Below are positions 23,315 to 34,769 of a DNA stretch of 64,000 bases, piece by piece; positions within the stretch are counted from its first letter, which is position 1; each line of letters opens with the position of its first letter. A program made the translations under genes and the position numbers. The notes beneath the pieces are model-generated. The model ran no database searches and was not told where the DNA came from. It saw nothing but the letters and a program-made list of their open reading frames with translations. The stretch covers positions 4,226,569-4,290,568 of the forward strand of contig NW_004454195.1 in NCBI RefSeq assembly GCF_000283155.1, written 5' to 3'. The DNA comes from Ceratotherium simum simum. Lineage: Eukaryota; Chordata; Mammalia; Perissodactyla; Rhinocerotidae.

Positions 23315-23640
23315 TTGTTGTACAGTTCTCCCCAATGAGCATTTTTAAGTAGATCTGAAATATCAAGACTGAAGTCCTAAAGATTGAAAAATATCTTTAG
23401 GCCTCTGCTTTATCTATCCTGTTCAATATTTGTTTCAATGACTTGAATGACATTAATAAAAAAGAAATACAGAAAATATGGAAATGTAAATATGTCAAAT
23501 AATATTTAAAATTCAAAAATATACCCCCATATACCACAAAAACTGACCAATACACTTCTACTGAAAAACTCTTTATGATTTGGAGCTATACATTTACCTA
23601 TACTTGCCCTTAGAAAACCTTGCATTCCCACCCAACCATT
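23315..23640. other. No recognised gene or repeat
   Basis: AT-rich unassigned sequence, possibly more of the neighbouring LINE. Confidence 0.35.
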
Positions 23641-24040
23641 TCCAAACCATCAAAATCTCTATCCTTCCTTCAAGATCTATCTTAAGTTCCTCTAACAAAC
23701 ATTTATTGATCACCTATTATGTGCCTATTTTTGTTGATTTTTACCAGGCACTGTCATAGTTTCTAGGACAGAAAGGCAGATTGTACCCATTGTCTCCCCA
23801 GGGTAGAGGCTGTCCGGTCGTCTTTCCTGACTGCACACAACTGAATATATTCTATCCTTCTTCTAACAAGAAAAACTCCTAGAACACCCACGATGGCCAT
23901 CTGTTTTTTGTTGGTTGTTTTTTAACTCATCACTACACCACAATCTCCCTGGGATTCATCATCGGTGATCTCTCTACATCATTTAGCACTGCGTTCTGCA
24001 CACCAGAGCCTTTACATAAATAACCATTGAATTAAATCTT
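23640..24040 (+). repeat. L2-related composite
   Basis: The L2-like start 'ccttccttcaagatctatct' and the L2-like end 'cctttacataaataaccatt' flank a segment containing 'aaacatttattgatcaccta' and 'accaggcactgtcatagttt'. The inner piece is probably a separate ancient insertion. Confidence 0.5.
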
Positions 24041-24044
24041 GACG

Positions 24045-24895
24045 AGAGGGAGCAATGGGCCCCCACTCACATCATAGAATTTAGTAGAGGCAAACAGAAA
24101 ATCCTCCCTTTAAGATTTTAAAATTGAACTACATAAGCATTGCACAGAAAAACCCTGACTTATATGAACAAAATACCTCAATACTTTAGCTAATAAACAC
24201 CTTGATATATTTCAAATGTATTCTTTAGGTTGAATCTTGTTCTTGAAGGCTAGAGCAGACTTAGCACACAGGAAGTCATCTTCCCATCCAGACACCCACA
24301 GAAACTGACTTTTCCTGTTCAGCCTGAAAATATCTTAAAAGACTTGAAATCAAAACAGGGAAGAGCGACGCCCGATGAGAACTGGCATTCAGCAGAGAAT
24401 CTCAGCCATTCAGCGTCAGAGGTATAGATGCTTTCCTTTCCCTTCATTCTCAGCTTTGAAATAATATTACTTTCACCCGGGTTTCTGCCAATTCCAAAAC
24501 AATTTTGAATTTTATTTGTTAAATTAAACTTTGTATTCTAGTTTCCTTGGTTATTGACTTAACCTTCTGGGGATAAAATTGTTTGCAAGGCAAGTCGAGA
24601 TTTTACTACATGCTGTTGTTAGCAAAAAAGAAATTCATGGCAAAAGTCTGGACAGTTGAAGTCTCACCTCCCCTGTCTCGTTTTACTATGTAATTTTGTA
24701 ACTCAAACTTTAAAAAACATCACATAAAAACTCCTCCATCTGACTTGGCACTCTTTGGTATATGACCACAGTAAGATCACCTGCCCTTTTATTCTCCCCC
24801 AAATGCTGTTCTCAGGGCTTCTGTTTTGACGTTTACAGATCTTTTTAATACAGGTGTGTATCTCCTTAATAAATAAGAGAATCAGTGTAGAGTAG
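24045..24895. other. No recognised gene or repeat
   Basis: About 850 bases unassigned. No exon-like ORF was found. Confidence 0.45.
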
Positions 24896-24897
24896 AA

Positions 24898-25105
24898 AGT
24901 CTTGGGATTAAAGTCAGTCATCCTTATGTCTAATCCCCAGTTCTCCTGTTAAACGTCTACGTGTTGTTAAACACGTTGCTAAGATACTTTCTGAGTCTCA
25001 GAAATGGCATCTGTGAAATGGCGCTAATAATATCGTATTCTCAGGATTTTCAGAATAGACCTAAATAATAAATGGAAATCTCTGATCACGGTACCTGATA
25101 TGGTA
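24898..25105 (-). repeat. MIR SINE
   Basis: 'cagaaatggcatctgtgaaa', 'tggcgctaataatatcgtat' and 'aataataaatggaaatctct' follow the antisense MIR order. Confidence 0.65.
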
Positions 25106-25114
25106 GACGTATAT

Positions 25115-25151
25115 GTACACACACATACATACATACGTACATACATGTGTG
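25115..25151. repeat. (TACA)n/(CA)n microsatellite
   Basis: Alternating TACA and CA units at the MIR end. It is short and interrupted by CGTAC. Confidence 0.8.
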
Positions 25152-25154
25152 CAC

Positions 25155-25755
25155 TCGTACTTTCTATCTGCTGTCTTTCCACTTCCATATCCAAGAATGA
25201 GTACCTCTCTATTTCAGTGCTAGCTAAACAACTGTGTTTACGTCTCTAGATCAATTTCAAATTCCCTTATTCTCCAAACCATACTCTGCATTCAGTTTAG
25301 ACATCTGAGTCATAAATACTCATCTCCTTCCCCTGATATTTCTTTTAGGAATTTTGTGCATGTCTTTTATGGTGGTTGTTCTTCATAGATCATTCTTGTT
25401 ACCTGCCCCCATTCGTACCATTTCCTTTGACATCCCCTCCCCACTCAACTACACACAAATGTTGGTTTATAATCTTGAAGATCAAATTGATGTTGCCTTT
25501 CAACATGCATTCTTCCTGAGATGCACTCCACCCATAGCCATGCTTCCATTTTTATATATAAAGTCCCACTCTAGAAAATCCTATCCTGTTTTTAGTATCA
25601 TTTACAGAGGCATAAATATTCCTTTCATACATACTTTTTTCTTTACCAAAGTTACAATATTGCCTCTCCTAACTTGTCTCTCAAATAACTTAGGTAGCCC
25701 GTTGGGGATACCCACATTATTATAAGGCAAAAACAAGAAGGTCTTTGCAACTAGA
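25155..25755. other. No recognised gene or repeat
   Basis: A 123-codon ORF (25354-25725) and an overlapping antisense one have no recognisable domain and no splice context. They are taken as chance. Confidence 0.4.
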
Positions 25756-25759
25756 GTGC

Positions 25760-25985
25760 CTTTCTTTTTTATTGAGTGCTTACAATATGCTAGGTTTTGT
25801 TGTAAGCATTTTACATATATGAATGCATCACATTTCACAACTCTATGAGGTAGATTACATTATTATCCCCACGTAATAAATAAGGAAAGTGAGACACAGA
25901 AATTAGCTAAAAATAACTAGACGACACCCGGCTAGCAAGTGACAGAGTACTCAGACCCAGGTACTCCAGCACCACTGTGGTAGAG
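25760..25985 (+). repeat. MIR SINE, near full length
   Basis: 'attgagtgcttacaatatgc', 'caactctatgaggtagatta', 'taaggaaagtgagacacaga' and 'cccggctagcaagtgacaga' lie in MIR order. A 'gcaagtg'-type tail is present. Confidence 0.85.
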
Positions 25986-26289
25986 GTGACCCTGGGATGT
26001 GTAACAGAAGCCGGTTAAGTCAACACTGCTTCCTGCAGAATATGCTGGGGTGACAAGTCTGAACTCAGTCCCTCGGCTCCACACCAGTGAGGGTGCTAAG
26101 AGAGCAGTGCGCCTCGTGAGAAAACAGACAGAAGTCAATGTTTCTTTGAAAAAACCCCTCATGCTCCTCTGCAGCTCAGCTCGCCCTCCATCCTGCACTC
26201 TCCAGCCCTGCTTGGGGATGCATGAGAGATGGTGGGGTTTGCATTCCTCTCACACCACTGTTTTAAATTCATGAGTAAGCCTGGAAGCA

Positions 26290-26570
26290 TTATGACAATC
26301 CCTCTCCTCACTTCTCCAGAAAGCTTACACTTTCTTAGAGTCTGGCAGAGAATCTCCTATCTCATCTTTCCACTTCTGATACAGTACACATACCAATTTT
26401 TAAAATTCAGGCTCCAGGAAGTATACCTATTTCTTCACTTGCATAGGCATTACACGCATGTTTACTCTGTGATAACTCATCCAGGTATACAATTATTTGT
26501 TGTATATTCTTCTGTATGTATGTTATGCTTTAATCACAATTTTTTTCAAAGTATATCTATTTAAGTACAA
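26290..26570 (+). mobile_element. L1 3' UTR fragment
   Basis: It ends with 'ctctgtgataactcatccag' and 'tctgtatgtatgttatgctt', a typical L1 3' end also seen at 44460-44545. It is not coding. Confidence 0.65.
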
Positions 26571-26844
26571 AAACTACATACAAACTTCTTTCTAAAATTT
26601 TAACACTTCATTTTTGACTTAAGCCATCTTATACTGATAAGGGGCAGTTCTTTGAAATGTCTTTTTATACTTAAAAATATTAACTGAGCTAGTACATAAA
26701 CAGAAGCTTAGATCTTCGAAGTACTTAAATGGCTTAATCTTGTGCCTCCCTCAATTCACATACCCCAAGATCCAACATCCCTAGCTACTTGCTGTTTAAT
26801 AAACATGCAATATTTTTTCACCCCTGGAATGCTCTTCATCTAAT

Positions 26845-27195
26845 TCATTCAACAAATGCTCATTTAGTCAAGAAACAAAGTTGAACAAAAAGAGACAGTC
26901 TCTGTCTAGTAGGAAAAATAGACATCATTCAAATAACCATGCAAATAATGTAAAAGTGCAGCTGTGATAAGTGGAGAGGTACTTGATGAGTGAGCATTTA
27001 GAAAGGATTTGATTTAGAGAAATCAGGCTTACCTAAGGAAGTAAACATGGGATTTGAGATCTAAAGGCTTGCCTAAGGAAGTAATTTAGGACTTGGGATT
27101 TAAAGGATTGAACCAGGGAAGAGAGATGGGGGAAGCTTTCCAGGCAGAGGGAAATGAACATGCAAAGGCCCTGGGGCAAGTGTAGGTTGGTAAAT
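26845..27195 (+). repeat. Ancient repeat with internal 40-bp tandem duplication
   Basis: It begins 'attcattcaacaaatgctca' and ends 'catgcaaaggccctggggca', the order of the same ancient family as 51820-52700. Inside it, a 40-base unit (27026-27065) is followed directly by a diverged second copy (27066-27105) starting GGCTTGCCTAAGGAAGTAA. Confidence 0.6.
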
Positions 27196-27224
27196 AAGAG
27201 GAGCCAAAAGAAGGCAATATCCTT

Positions 27225-27630
27225 CTCTGCTTTCAAAATCCCTCCTCTTCCACTAAATACAGTTGTCCCTTGGTATCCATAAGGGATTGGTTCCAGGACC
27301 CCCTCAGATACTAAAATTTGCTGATGCTCAAGTCCCTTAGCCCTCGGTACCATATAGAGGGCCTACTGTACTGCTCAAATGTCACTTCTTCTGTTCCCTC
27401 CTCCCCATTTGCACTGTAAATGGATATACCCCTCATACCATTATAGCACTTCTTTCATCGTTCTGTTAGCACTTAGCTCACTGTATTGCAATTATCTGTT
27501 TATACATCTGTCTCCCTCACTAGAGTGAGAATTCACGAGGACAGGACCAATAACGTTTTATCTTTGTGTCTCTCTGCACACAAGGATAAGCATATTTTAA
27601 ATGCTCACTAAGTGTTTTCTGAATGAAACA
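27225..27630 (+). repeat. L2 LINE, interrupted by a MITE
   Basis: L2 features: 'gctcaaatgtcacttcttct', 'gttagcacttagctcactgt', 'agtgagaattcacgaggaca' and 'atgctcactaagtgttttct'. The element is split at 27258-27370 by a Tigger-type insertion. Confidence 0.7.
27260..27368 (+). mobile_element. TcMar-Tigger-type MITE (MER44-like)
   Basis: A 109-bp element with TA duplications at 27258-27259 and 27369-27370. It begins CAGTTGTCCCTTGG and ends GGGCCTACTG, with 'gattggttccaggacccc' inside. This matches the MER44/Tigger7 type as I remember it. It is non-coding. Confidence 0.85.
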
Positions 27631-27639
27631 GGACAACCT

Positions 27640-27895
27640 AACCACGCCACGCACATCCAGACATAAACATCTTACCTTGAAACTGTATTACCTACTTTGT
27701 GAGTTGTCTAAATTTTTTGCAAAGACTCAGCTGTAAAGTAGCAACTTTTAAAAAAGCCTTTTTGCCCCCTAACCTTAATGAATCATAAGGTGTTATTTAC
27801 TTCAGCATCAGAAACAGCTGCCCAGACTTTGTTAGCACCACGCAATTCATTTTATAAATATCACACAATTATCTAATTTCTAAAAGTCTCTGCAT
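27640..27895. other. No recognised gene or repeat
   Basis: Unassigned flank of the GC-raised block. Confidence 0.4.
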
Positions 27896-29370
27896 GCTTT
27901 GAAAGGTGTTATTTTGGAAACAAGTCCTGGCCCGTCCCAGGGAAATTCCCAAACCAGCATTGTCATTGCTAAGTATATCTACAGAAGCACTGAAAGGCCG
28001 GAGAGGAAGCATAAATCCCCTGTGGACATTCAGAGCACTGACAGCCTGGCATGAGAGGGGTCCACGCCCCCCAGTCAAGGCTGCAGCCACCTGGCCTGCT
28101 TGCACTTGCAGGTAATAATTCCAGAGCGAGGACAGCAAAGCCGACACTCAGCTTCCCCTGCCCAGAACAGCACCAGCCCCCGCACGGCAGCTGCTGCCTG
28201 CCCGCCTTTATATGACTCCCCGGCAGGAGCAGGAAGGATTACTGAACAGTGGCAGGCTTGTCTGCTGGCCTTTCTGCTGAGCCCTCCGAACGGGAATCGC
28301 AGCCTCGGAGGTTTTCCTTACATGGTGTCAGCAACTCCACTGCACATTCTCCTCCCACCTCCAAACCCAATCCCACCCTTTTAGGGAGAGGAAAAACAAT
28401 GAAATCAAGATTAGGGGATTCCTGTTGCAACCCAATCCTCGGCTCTCCAGCTATTCGATATGGGGTTGTCAGATGGGGCTCTCCCCCTCCAAGGGCTATC
28501 TGGACCTGACATCTTTACAGGATTAGGGGGAGGTTAGCCATGGTGGGAGTGGTAATTTAAAACCGAGCCTCCTGGAGCCGTGTTTATGAATACTAGCAGA
28601 TGTGTGCCTATCATTCCCATACTCACAGGCACACTCCTGGAGCCCTAGAACCAAGACCAGATCCCTGAGAACTGCACCGGCTCACACCGCTGCACACCAC
28701 TTCCCCCTCTGACTCGTCTCTGCTCTGAAGGGGCAGGATGTGGACTGCCTGGGAAAGGAGCCCTTCGCCAGCCCAGTCATACGGCTGCCCTTTGATCTCT
28801 TCCCACCAGACTGTGTTACTTTGTGGGCTGGGATTTTTCTTCTTGTGTGTTTTTTTTCTTAATCTGGCATCCATGGAAGTTAGTACTTTATTACAGATTT
28901 CCTGCCTTTATTTATCTCATTTAATTATAAAATCTCCTGGGAAGAAGGAAGGGATTCTGTGAAATGCCAGGGAAAGGAGCAGAGCCCACCAAGGAAAGCC
29001 AGGTCACGTTCTGAGGAGGGAGGGGACGCACCCCTGACTCGGCGGTCTGTCCGGTGCACTGCTATCTTCCTGCATTGGGATGTGTTTCATAATACCACAT
29101 GACCTAACCTGTCTCCCTCTGAACAGGGAAGCTGTTTATCTTCCACAACCGGGGTCCTCGGCAGTGTGTCTTCTCTCAGACAGGACTGGGCGGAGGGAAA
29201 AACTGAAGCAGAGAAGTTAGACCGTGGTGGGTGGGGGATTCCCCAGCATCCTCGTCTAAGCTTCTGCCCCAGACCCGTTCTCAGAGGCCTGTATCCGAGC
29301 TTTACACACACTCCCCTTCTGAGGAAAAGGATAGCCCTAGGGATGGGTCAGAATAAAGCCTTCTCCTCCT
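27896..29370. promoter_or_regulatory. Repeat-free GC-raised block, candidate regulatory
   Basis: About 1.5 kb with no recognised transposon, flanked by L2 remnants, and clearly richer in G+C than its surroundings. It holds a perfect kappa-B consensus GGGGATTCCC at 29234-29243 inside GGGGGATTCCCC, a second near match GGGGATTCCT at 28414-28423, and GGATTA strings near 28236 and 28521. Several overlapping short ORFs run on both strands, none with a domain. One plus-strand ORF ends at CAG/GTAATA (28109-28117), a donor-like string. Regulatory or exonic function is inference. Confidence 0.35.
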
Positions 29371-29374
29371 CTGG

Positions 29375-29595
29375 GAACTCTCTCTGAATGGCCCTGTCCC
29401 CAAACCCCTCCTCCAAATAGGCTTCCCTCCCCACCATGTTCTTATGGTCCATGCGCTTGCCTTACTGGGGCATTTACCACCTTTTTAGGAAAGTATTTGT
29501 TAACCTATCAGTCACTCCCAATAGAATGTAAGCCCCAAGAGGGCAGGAAATGCATAGTATTTAGAAGGTGCTCAATGAATGTGGATGAAGTGAAC
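29375..29595 (+). repeat. L2 LINE 3' end
   Basis: 'gaatgtaagccccaagaggg', 'caggaaatgcatagtattta' and 'gaaggtgctcaatgaatgtg' are the L2 terminal pattern. Confidence 0.8.
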
Positions 29596-29689
29596 TACGA
29601 ATTTCCAGTACTTTGGCTGTAGACATGAAGCCTTAAACCAAAAACACATCTTTTTCTTATATAAGTATTTATTTAATCATTTTAGCTTA

Positions 29690-29800
29690 TACAAAGCAGA
29701 AATTTACTATTTCTGACTTTCTTAAATTAAGGTCACACTGGTTTATAACATTATATAAATTTTAGGTGTACATCATATTTCAACTTCTGTATAGACTGTA
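29690..29800 (-). mobile_element. Possible antisense LINE fragment
   Basis: 'cactggtttataacattata' and 'taaattttaggtgtacatca' form a string I associate with antisense LINE remnants in ungulates. The assignment is weak. Confidence 0.35.
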
Positions 29801-29804
29801 GAGT

Positions 29805-30750
29805 AAAAAAAAAAAGTGTTTTTCATGGGTTCTCTTCAAATACCAAAGAGCTTACATATTAAACCAGTATTTAATCAGAAATTATGTTAGGACTAGTCAC
29901 AGAAGGCAAATTTGAACCCATAGAAGCTACCCTGCTTGATCCTAAAACTTATGTTCCCCTTAATGTAATATATTCTGTTGTAGTAAATATTTACTAAGTA
30001 GCTGTATTCCTCACCTTTAAACCCTGTTAAAATGAAACTGACTTGTCTATGCAGACCCCTTTTGAGCCCCTGAGAGAAATTCTGTTGAAGAGCAATCTCC
30101 AGGGTTTCATCCACACTGCCCACTTGCCTCTCTGACACTCACAGCTTCCCTCGTTTTATAATATTGCCTTTAAACTCACTACCTTGGGTCTAGCTCCCTG
30201 GATGAAGGGCCAGAATTTAGACTGATCCCAGCTTTCTCTAATTTTGACATCAGCACGTCTGTAGGCCAGACACATCAGCCCTAAAGCTCTGCAAACTACA
30301 AACACAGGAAAACAGTAGGGGAAGATTATAAACATGTCTCCAAGTGCTTACGCATCTCTGAAATTTTCTCTTCTCTCTCCTCACAGCTGAAATGTGAGGA
30401 AAGCTAGGTTCTCAGCCTCTATAGGACCAATTATTTAACAGAATAAAAATGTTTTAGCAGTAATTTAGGGTTCCCAGCTTTTAATGAAGATAAGACCACT
30501 TATGGATCCAATCCATGGAAACTAAAAACTCCCCAAAAGAATAAAAATTGTGGGGTATATAGTTACCAAACTCTGCTATCTCAATAGCACGGAATCAAAA
30601 AAGTTACAAATTAACAAGACTCATTTCTCACAAGCATATTGGGGAAAAAAAAGGCATATAAACTATTTCCTGGGGGGAAAAAAGCACACTATGGTCCCAC
30701 ACAACCTCAAAATCTTGAATTTGATGCTTTACATTCTACAAGTATATCCT
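29805..30750. other. No recognised gene or repeat
   Basis: About 950 bases unassigned, AT-rich. Confidence 0.45.
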
Positions 30751-30756
30751 ATAATC

Positions 30757-30945
30757 CAGGCATCGGCAAACTTTTTCTATTAAAGGCGAGATAGTAAATA
30801 TTTTTGCTTTTATGGGCCATATCGACTTTGTCCCAGCTACTCAGTTGTGCCTTTGTAGCCCCAAAGCAGCCATAGACAATACATAAATGGGTGGACATGG
30901 CTGTGTTCCATTAAAACTTTATTTAGAAAACCAGATGATGTAATC
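30757..30945 (+). mobile_element. hAT-type MITE, 3' truncated
   Basis: It starts CAGGCATCGGCAAACTTTTT and continues 'gcgagatagtaaatattttt', 'gcagccatagacaatacata' and 'ttccattaaaactttattta'. This is a very common mammalian hAT fossil. The matching 3' inverted terminus is not found, so the right end is missing or too diverged. Confidence 0.8.
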
Positions 30946-30949
30946 AGTG

Positions 30950-31425
30950 GTTGAATCCATCAACATTACTAATAATAAATTGTAGAAGATCCAGACTTCA
31001 CAATAACCCTATCCCAAACACAGTTCTGTCAGCTAGCACTGAATTTGAGCTAAAAACAACTCAACTTCCCTAGGCTAGTGTCTCAGCAAAGAAATACCCA
31101 GGATAATGATCTTTTGTGTTTGAAGACCATGCCTCAGCAGTGTTGAAATGTTACCAGCATCGGTGGAAATTCATGCTTTCTCTTTAAAATAACCCTGAGT
31201 TTTAGGAAACTGCATGCATACATGAGCCAGCCAAACAGCCGGAAGATACAAAGCTGGTGTCAACTCAGGAAAGGTGATTCATCCACGTGGACATCAAATC
31301 CATGATTCTGATCTGAATATAACCATCTAAGCTCATCTACTCGGTACCACCATATTCAGTCACTTGCTAGAGCACCAAGCTAGGTCATGGGGATAAAAAT
31401 ATTTAACAACAATATACATCCAGAA
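30950..31425. other. No recognised gene or repeat
   Basis: Unassigned sequence. Confidence 0.4.
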
Positions 31426-31429
31426 AATA

Positions 31430-31570
31430 TGAGCACTGAAAAGGATCTTTTGGGTCATCTAAGACAAATTTAATTTATACAGAGAAACTAAGGTAAAGAA
31501 AAATTCTCACTTGCCCAAGATCACAAAGCTACACTGTAGAGGAGGCATGACTACATGACAGTAATCCATG
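31430..31570 (+). repeat. MIR-type SINE remnant
   Basis: 'acagagaaactaaggtaaag' and 'cttgcccaagatcacaaagc' match the MIR core. Confidence 0.7.
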
Positions 31571-31589
31571 TGTTCTGAGAAGTAGGGAC

Positions 31590-31705
31590 AATGTCAATTA
31601 TGACTCAACACTGTATTCCCAGCCTTGACAACAGTTCCTGGCATAGAGTAGGCAACTAAGAAATATCTGTTGAATAAACAGATAAAGAATTAATGAATAA
31701 ATGAC
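31590..31705 (+). repeat. L2 LINE 3' end
   Basis: 'cctggcatagagtaggcaac' and 'taagaaatatctgttgaata' give the L2 end pattern. Confidence 0.75.
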
Positions 31706-31709
31706 AAAT

Positions 31710-34170
31710 GAGCCAGACTTCCATCCTTTCCCATCAAAAATTGTGTGGACTAATAAATTCTTTGTTCAAAAAGAATGTTCTCTGTGTATATTTCTTCCCG
31801 ATGTTGAATTGTGCATTTAGTCCTTGAGACACCACAATGAACTGCTGAACTAATGTGAGTACCCTAAAGGGATAGAAGCATCACTCAAGGCAGCTAATTC
31901 TGTCTTAAGGAATTATTTATGCATGATGAGAATCTGTCTGGAACATCAATGATGCCTTTATCTTCAACTACTACTCACAGAGGACTCAGCCTAAGTGTAC
32001 TCATACTGTCTGCCCGGGGTTTCCCAGGACTTGCAGAATGTAAGCCTGATTGCCTAGAGAGGTCATGGGTTATTTCACATTATCTACATCCACTCATCCA
32101 TCACCGTGTGACTTAGTGGTATACAAAGCAATCTCTTCAAAGCAAAGGTTAGGAGGCACTCTGACTATTCCTGACTGTTGCCATATTTTCCCTTCCTGAC
32201 AACAGACAGGCCAGGTGCCGCTCTGGGAGACTTTGCTACACAGGGAGGTGCTCCTACTCGACCACCATCATATCTAAGTATCTTGCCCAGCTCCACAGTT
32301 GAAGGTCAAGTGGAAACAACCTGCATTCCTTCCACAGGTGTTGGCCTTTTAAAAGGAATGCAGACTTTGAGCTCCTTTTATGTTTTCAAAATATTACTTT
32401 TTCTTTGAACTAACTTGGAATGTGTAACTTTATCCACAGACCGTGCACTTTTACATTTACCCAAACTGTATTGCTATGACATGACTCTTACATATCTCAA
32501 CTATTAAAAAGATCCTTGGAGACTCTCACTATGGAGAGCTAGAAAATAAACTCTCTTCTACTTTTCCTTGGAAAGGCCATATATAAATATGTACATATAC
32601 ACATTTATGTGTGTTTGTGTATGGGGGGGGGGGGTGAGGGGAGAATGGCAGCCTTAATTAAAAGGGCCAGAATATTCAACACCACTTTCTAGCATTCCTT
32701 CCTAAATCTGAAACAATGACTACTCAGCAGTAGGCCAGTAGTGAACCAGAAATAATTAAGAGGAGGAAAATGCCCTGCTCCTTAATCACTTAAGTCTTTT
32801 AAAGAAAAACACAACACAATGTTTGTCTAATTTACAAAAATTACGCACTTTCCCAATTATTTCAAAGCAACAAAAAATATTACATTGATCAATTACAGAA
32901 TAATTAAAATATTTAAAATATATGCCCTCTGAAAATAAATATTTCAGGTAACACTTTCTTGGTTCTTCGTGCTTTATTGGTTTAACGGTCTTTTGGAAAT
33001 ATTAGTATTTAACGCTGAACTCACAAAAAATTCTGAAATACTGAAAAGCAACACACACACAGGTACTTTTTGACTTATTTCACACACATAATTTTCCAGG
33101 GTGACACACACAGACACACCTTTATAGAATTGAAATGCCAGATTCAAAATAAATTCAAAACATTTACAAGATAAATTCAGACATCTGAGGGGGTTTTCCC
33201 ACAATTAAATTTGCAGTGCTATCAACAAAATCGGTTTATTTTAAGATTGCCTGCCCAATATATAAATTTCCCTTTGTGTTTGAAATACTTTTATCAGATA
33301 AGATAGCTTTTGTTTAAACTGCTATTTTCAGAATTTGCTTTGGGGGTTTTGAATACACACAGTTGAAGTAACTTGAGATTTCCTACCCTGCTTTAAAATG
33401 TGTTTCTTCTGTCTGTTTGTATTTAGTAATTTCCTGTCAAATAACCTCACATAATTAACTTTCCTTGCTCCAACCTACTTTTTTCCCCCTATTCCTGCTT
33501 CCTGAGGACGGTAATAAAATGCTGATTACATTCGGCTGTTATCTGCCTTTTCCTTCTCCATCGCCCTCCCTCACTCCCTTTGTCAGAGCCCACACTCAGG
33601 TTTCAGCAGTTGGTGGACTGGGAGAGACCTGGAACAGAGGAAGCAAAGCAGACTTTGGGAGTTCCTGTTCATCGTTTATTGGGTAGCCCCATTGCTGAGC
33701 TGGGGCCAATTAAGTAGTGGGAGATACATCCTGCTTTTTTTCCAAAATCAGTGAAACCCATGGACCAAATTCCCCCTCAGCTGTTCCTCATGCATATGGG
33801 AATGTCTCTCTCGTTACTGATCCAAAGCTGAGATGGCTGCAAAGAGCACTAGTCCTAAGAGGCTTAGGACAGGAAGAATGCCCACCAACATTTACAGAAT
33901 TCTATTTACAGATATAAATAGAAATTAAACCTAGCTTTTTTCATATAACTGAGCAGATCAGCACATTATTTCTTGATCATTAATCTTTCATTTCACACTA
34001 ACTGAACACTTCATAGAAATTATACAAGTAATTCATTAGCTTTATTACCCAGGCATTCCAAACGCACACATCCAAAAATGTGGCATGAGAAGAAAAAGCA
34101 AAAAATGTTATGAATCCACCGAATTTTAGTGTTGGTACTTTCAGAACACAATGACTGATCACCTTCAAGT
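31710..34170. other. Long stretch without recognised gene or repeat
   Basis: About 2.4 kb. The clear local features are a G12 run at 32623-32634 followed by TGAGGGG, and short (AC)n tracts near 33051-33061 and 33104-33118. Several ORFs of 65-76 codons have no recognisable domain. Confidence 0.45.
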
Positions 34171-34174
34171 AGGT

Positions 34175-34657
34175 CAGGGTTTCCTATCCTAGCACTATTG
34201 ACATATCCGACCAAATATTTCTTTGTTGTAGGGGGCTGTCCTGTTCATTGTCCTCTAGGATGCTTAGCAGCATCCATGACCTCTAGATGCTAGAGGCAAG
34301 TAGTATCTTCAACCCCTCCTGTTTGTGACCATGAGAAATGTCTCCAGGGGCTGGCCCATGGCCCAGTGGTTAAAGTTCCATGCACTCTGCTTCAGCAGCC
34401 TGGGTTCACACGTTCAGATCCTGGGCGCAGACCTACACCACTCAACTGCCGTGCTGTGGTGGCATCCAACATACAAAGCAGAGGAAGACTGGCACAAACG
34501 TTAGCTCAGAGCTAATCTTCCTCAAGCAAGAAAAAAAAAAAAAAGAGGAAGACTGGCAACAGATGTTCACACAGGGTGAATCTTCCTCAGCCAAAAAATA
34601 AGTCTCCACATATTGGCAAATGTCCTGGGGAAAATCACCCTCAGTTGAACAACAATG
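34175..34657 (-). mobile_element. hAT-type MITE (MER20-like), split by an ERE
   Basis: In plus order it starts CAGGGTTTCCTATCCTAGC, then 'gcactattgacatatccgac', 'ggggctgtcctgttcattgt' and 'gatgcttagcagcatccatg'. It is interrupted by the ERE at 34347, then resumes 'ttggcaaatgtcctggggaa' and 'aatcaccctcagttgaac'. Together these are one antisense MER20-like element. Its own 8-bp duplication is not recognisable. Confidence 0.8.
34347..34598 (+). mobile_element. ERE SINE nested in a hAT element
   Basis: Head GGGGCTGGCCCATGGC, middle 'gcagacctacaccactcaac', tail 'ttagctcagagctaatcttc' and a long A run. The host sequence AATGTCTCCA (34337-34346) is repeated in altered form (AAGTCTCCA) after the element. 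It is younger than the hAT fossil it interrupts. Confidence 0.92.
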
Positions 34658-34769
34658 ATATATATATTAAACTCAGAACAGTAAAGCTGCTTCTCTTCAT
34701 TCCTCACAGACAAAAACACAGTTTGTGAAAACTCCAGCTACTTCATCATATGAAGGATTCAACCTTATA

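Noticed and set aside
25354..25725. 123-codon open frame on the plus strand
   Set aside because: No recognisable domain, no repeat family and an overlapping antisense ORF of similar quality, so coding status is unsupported.
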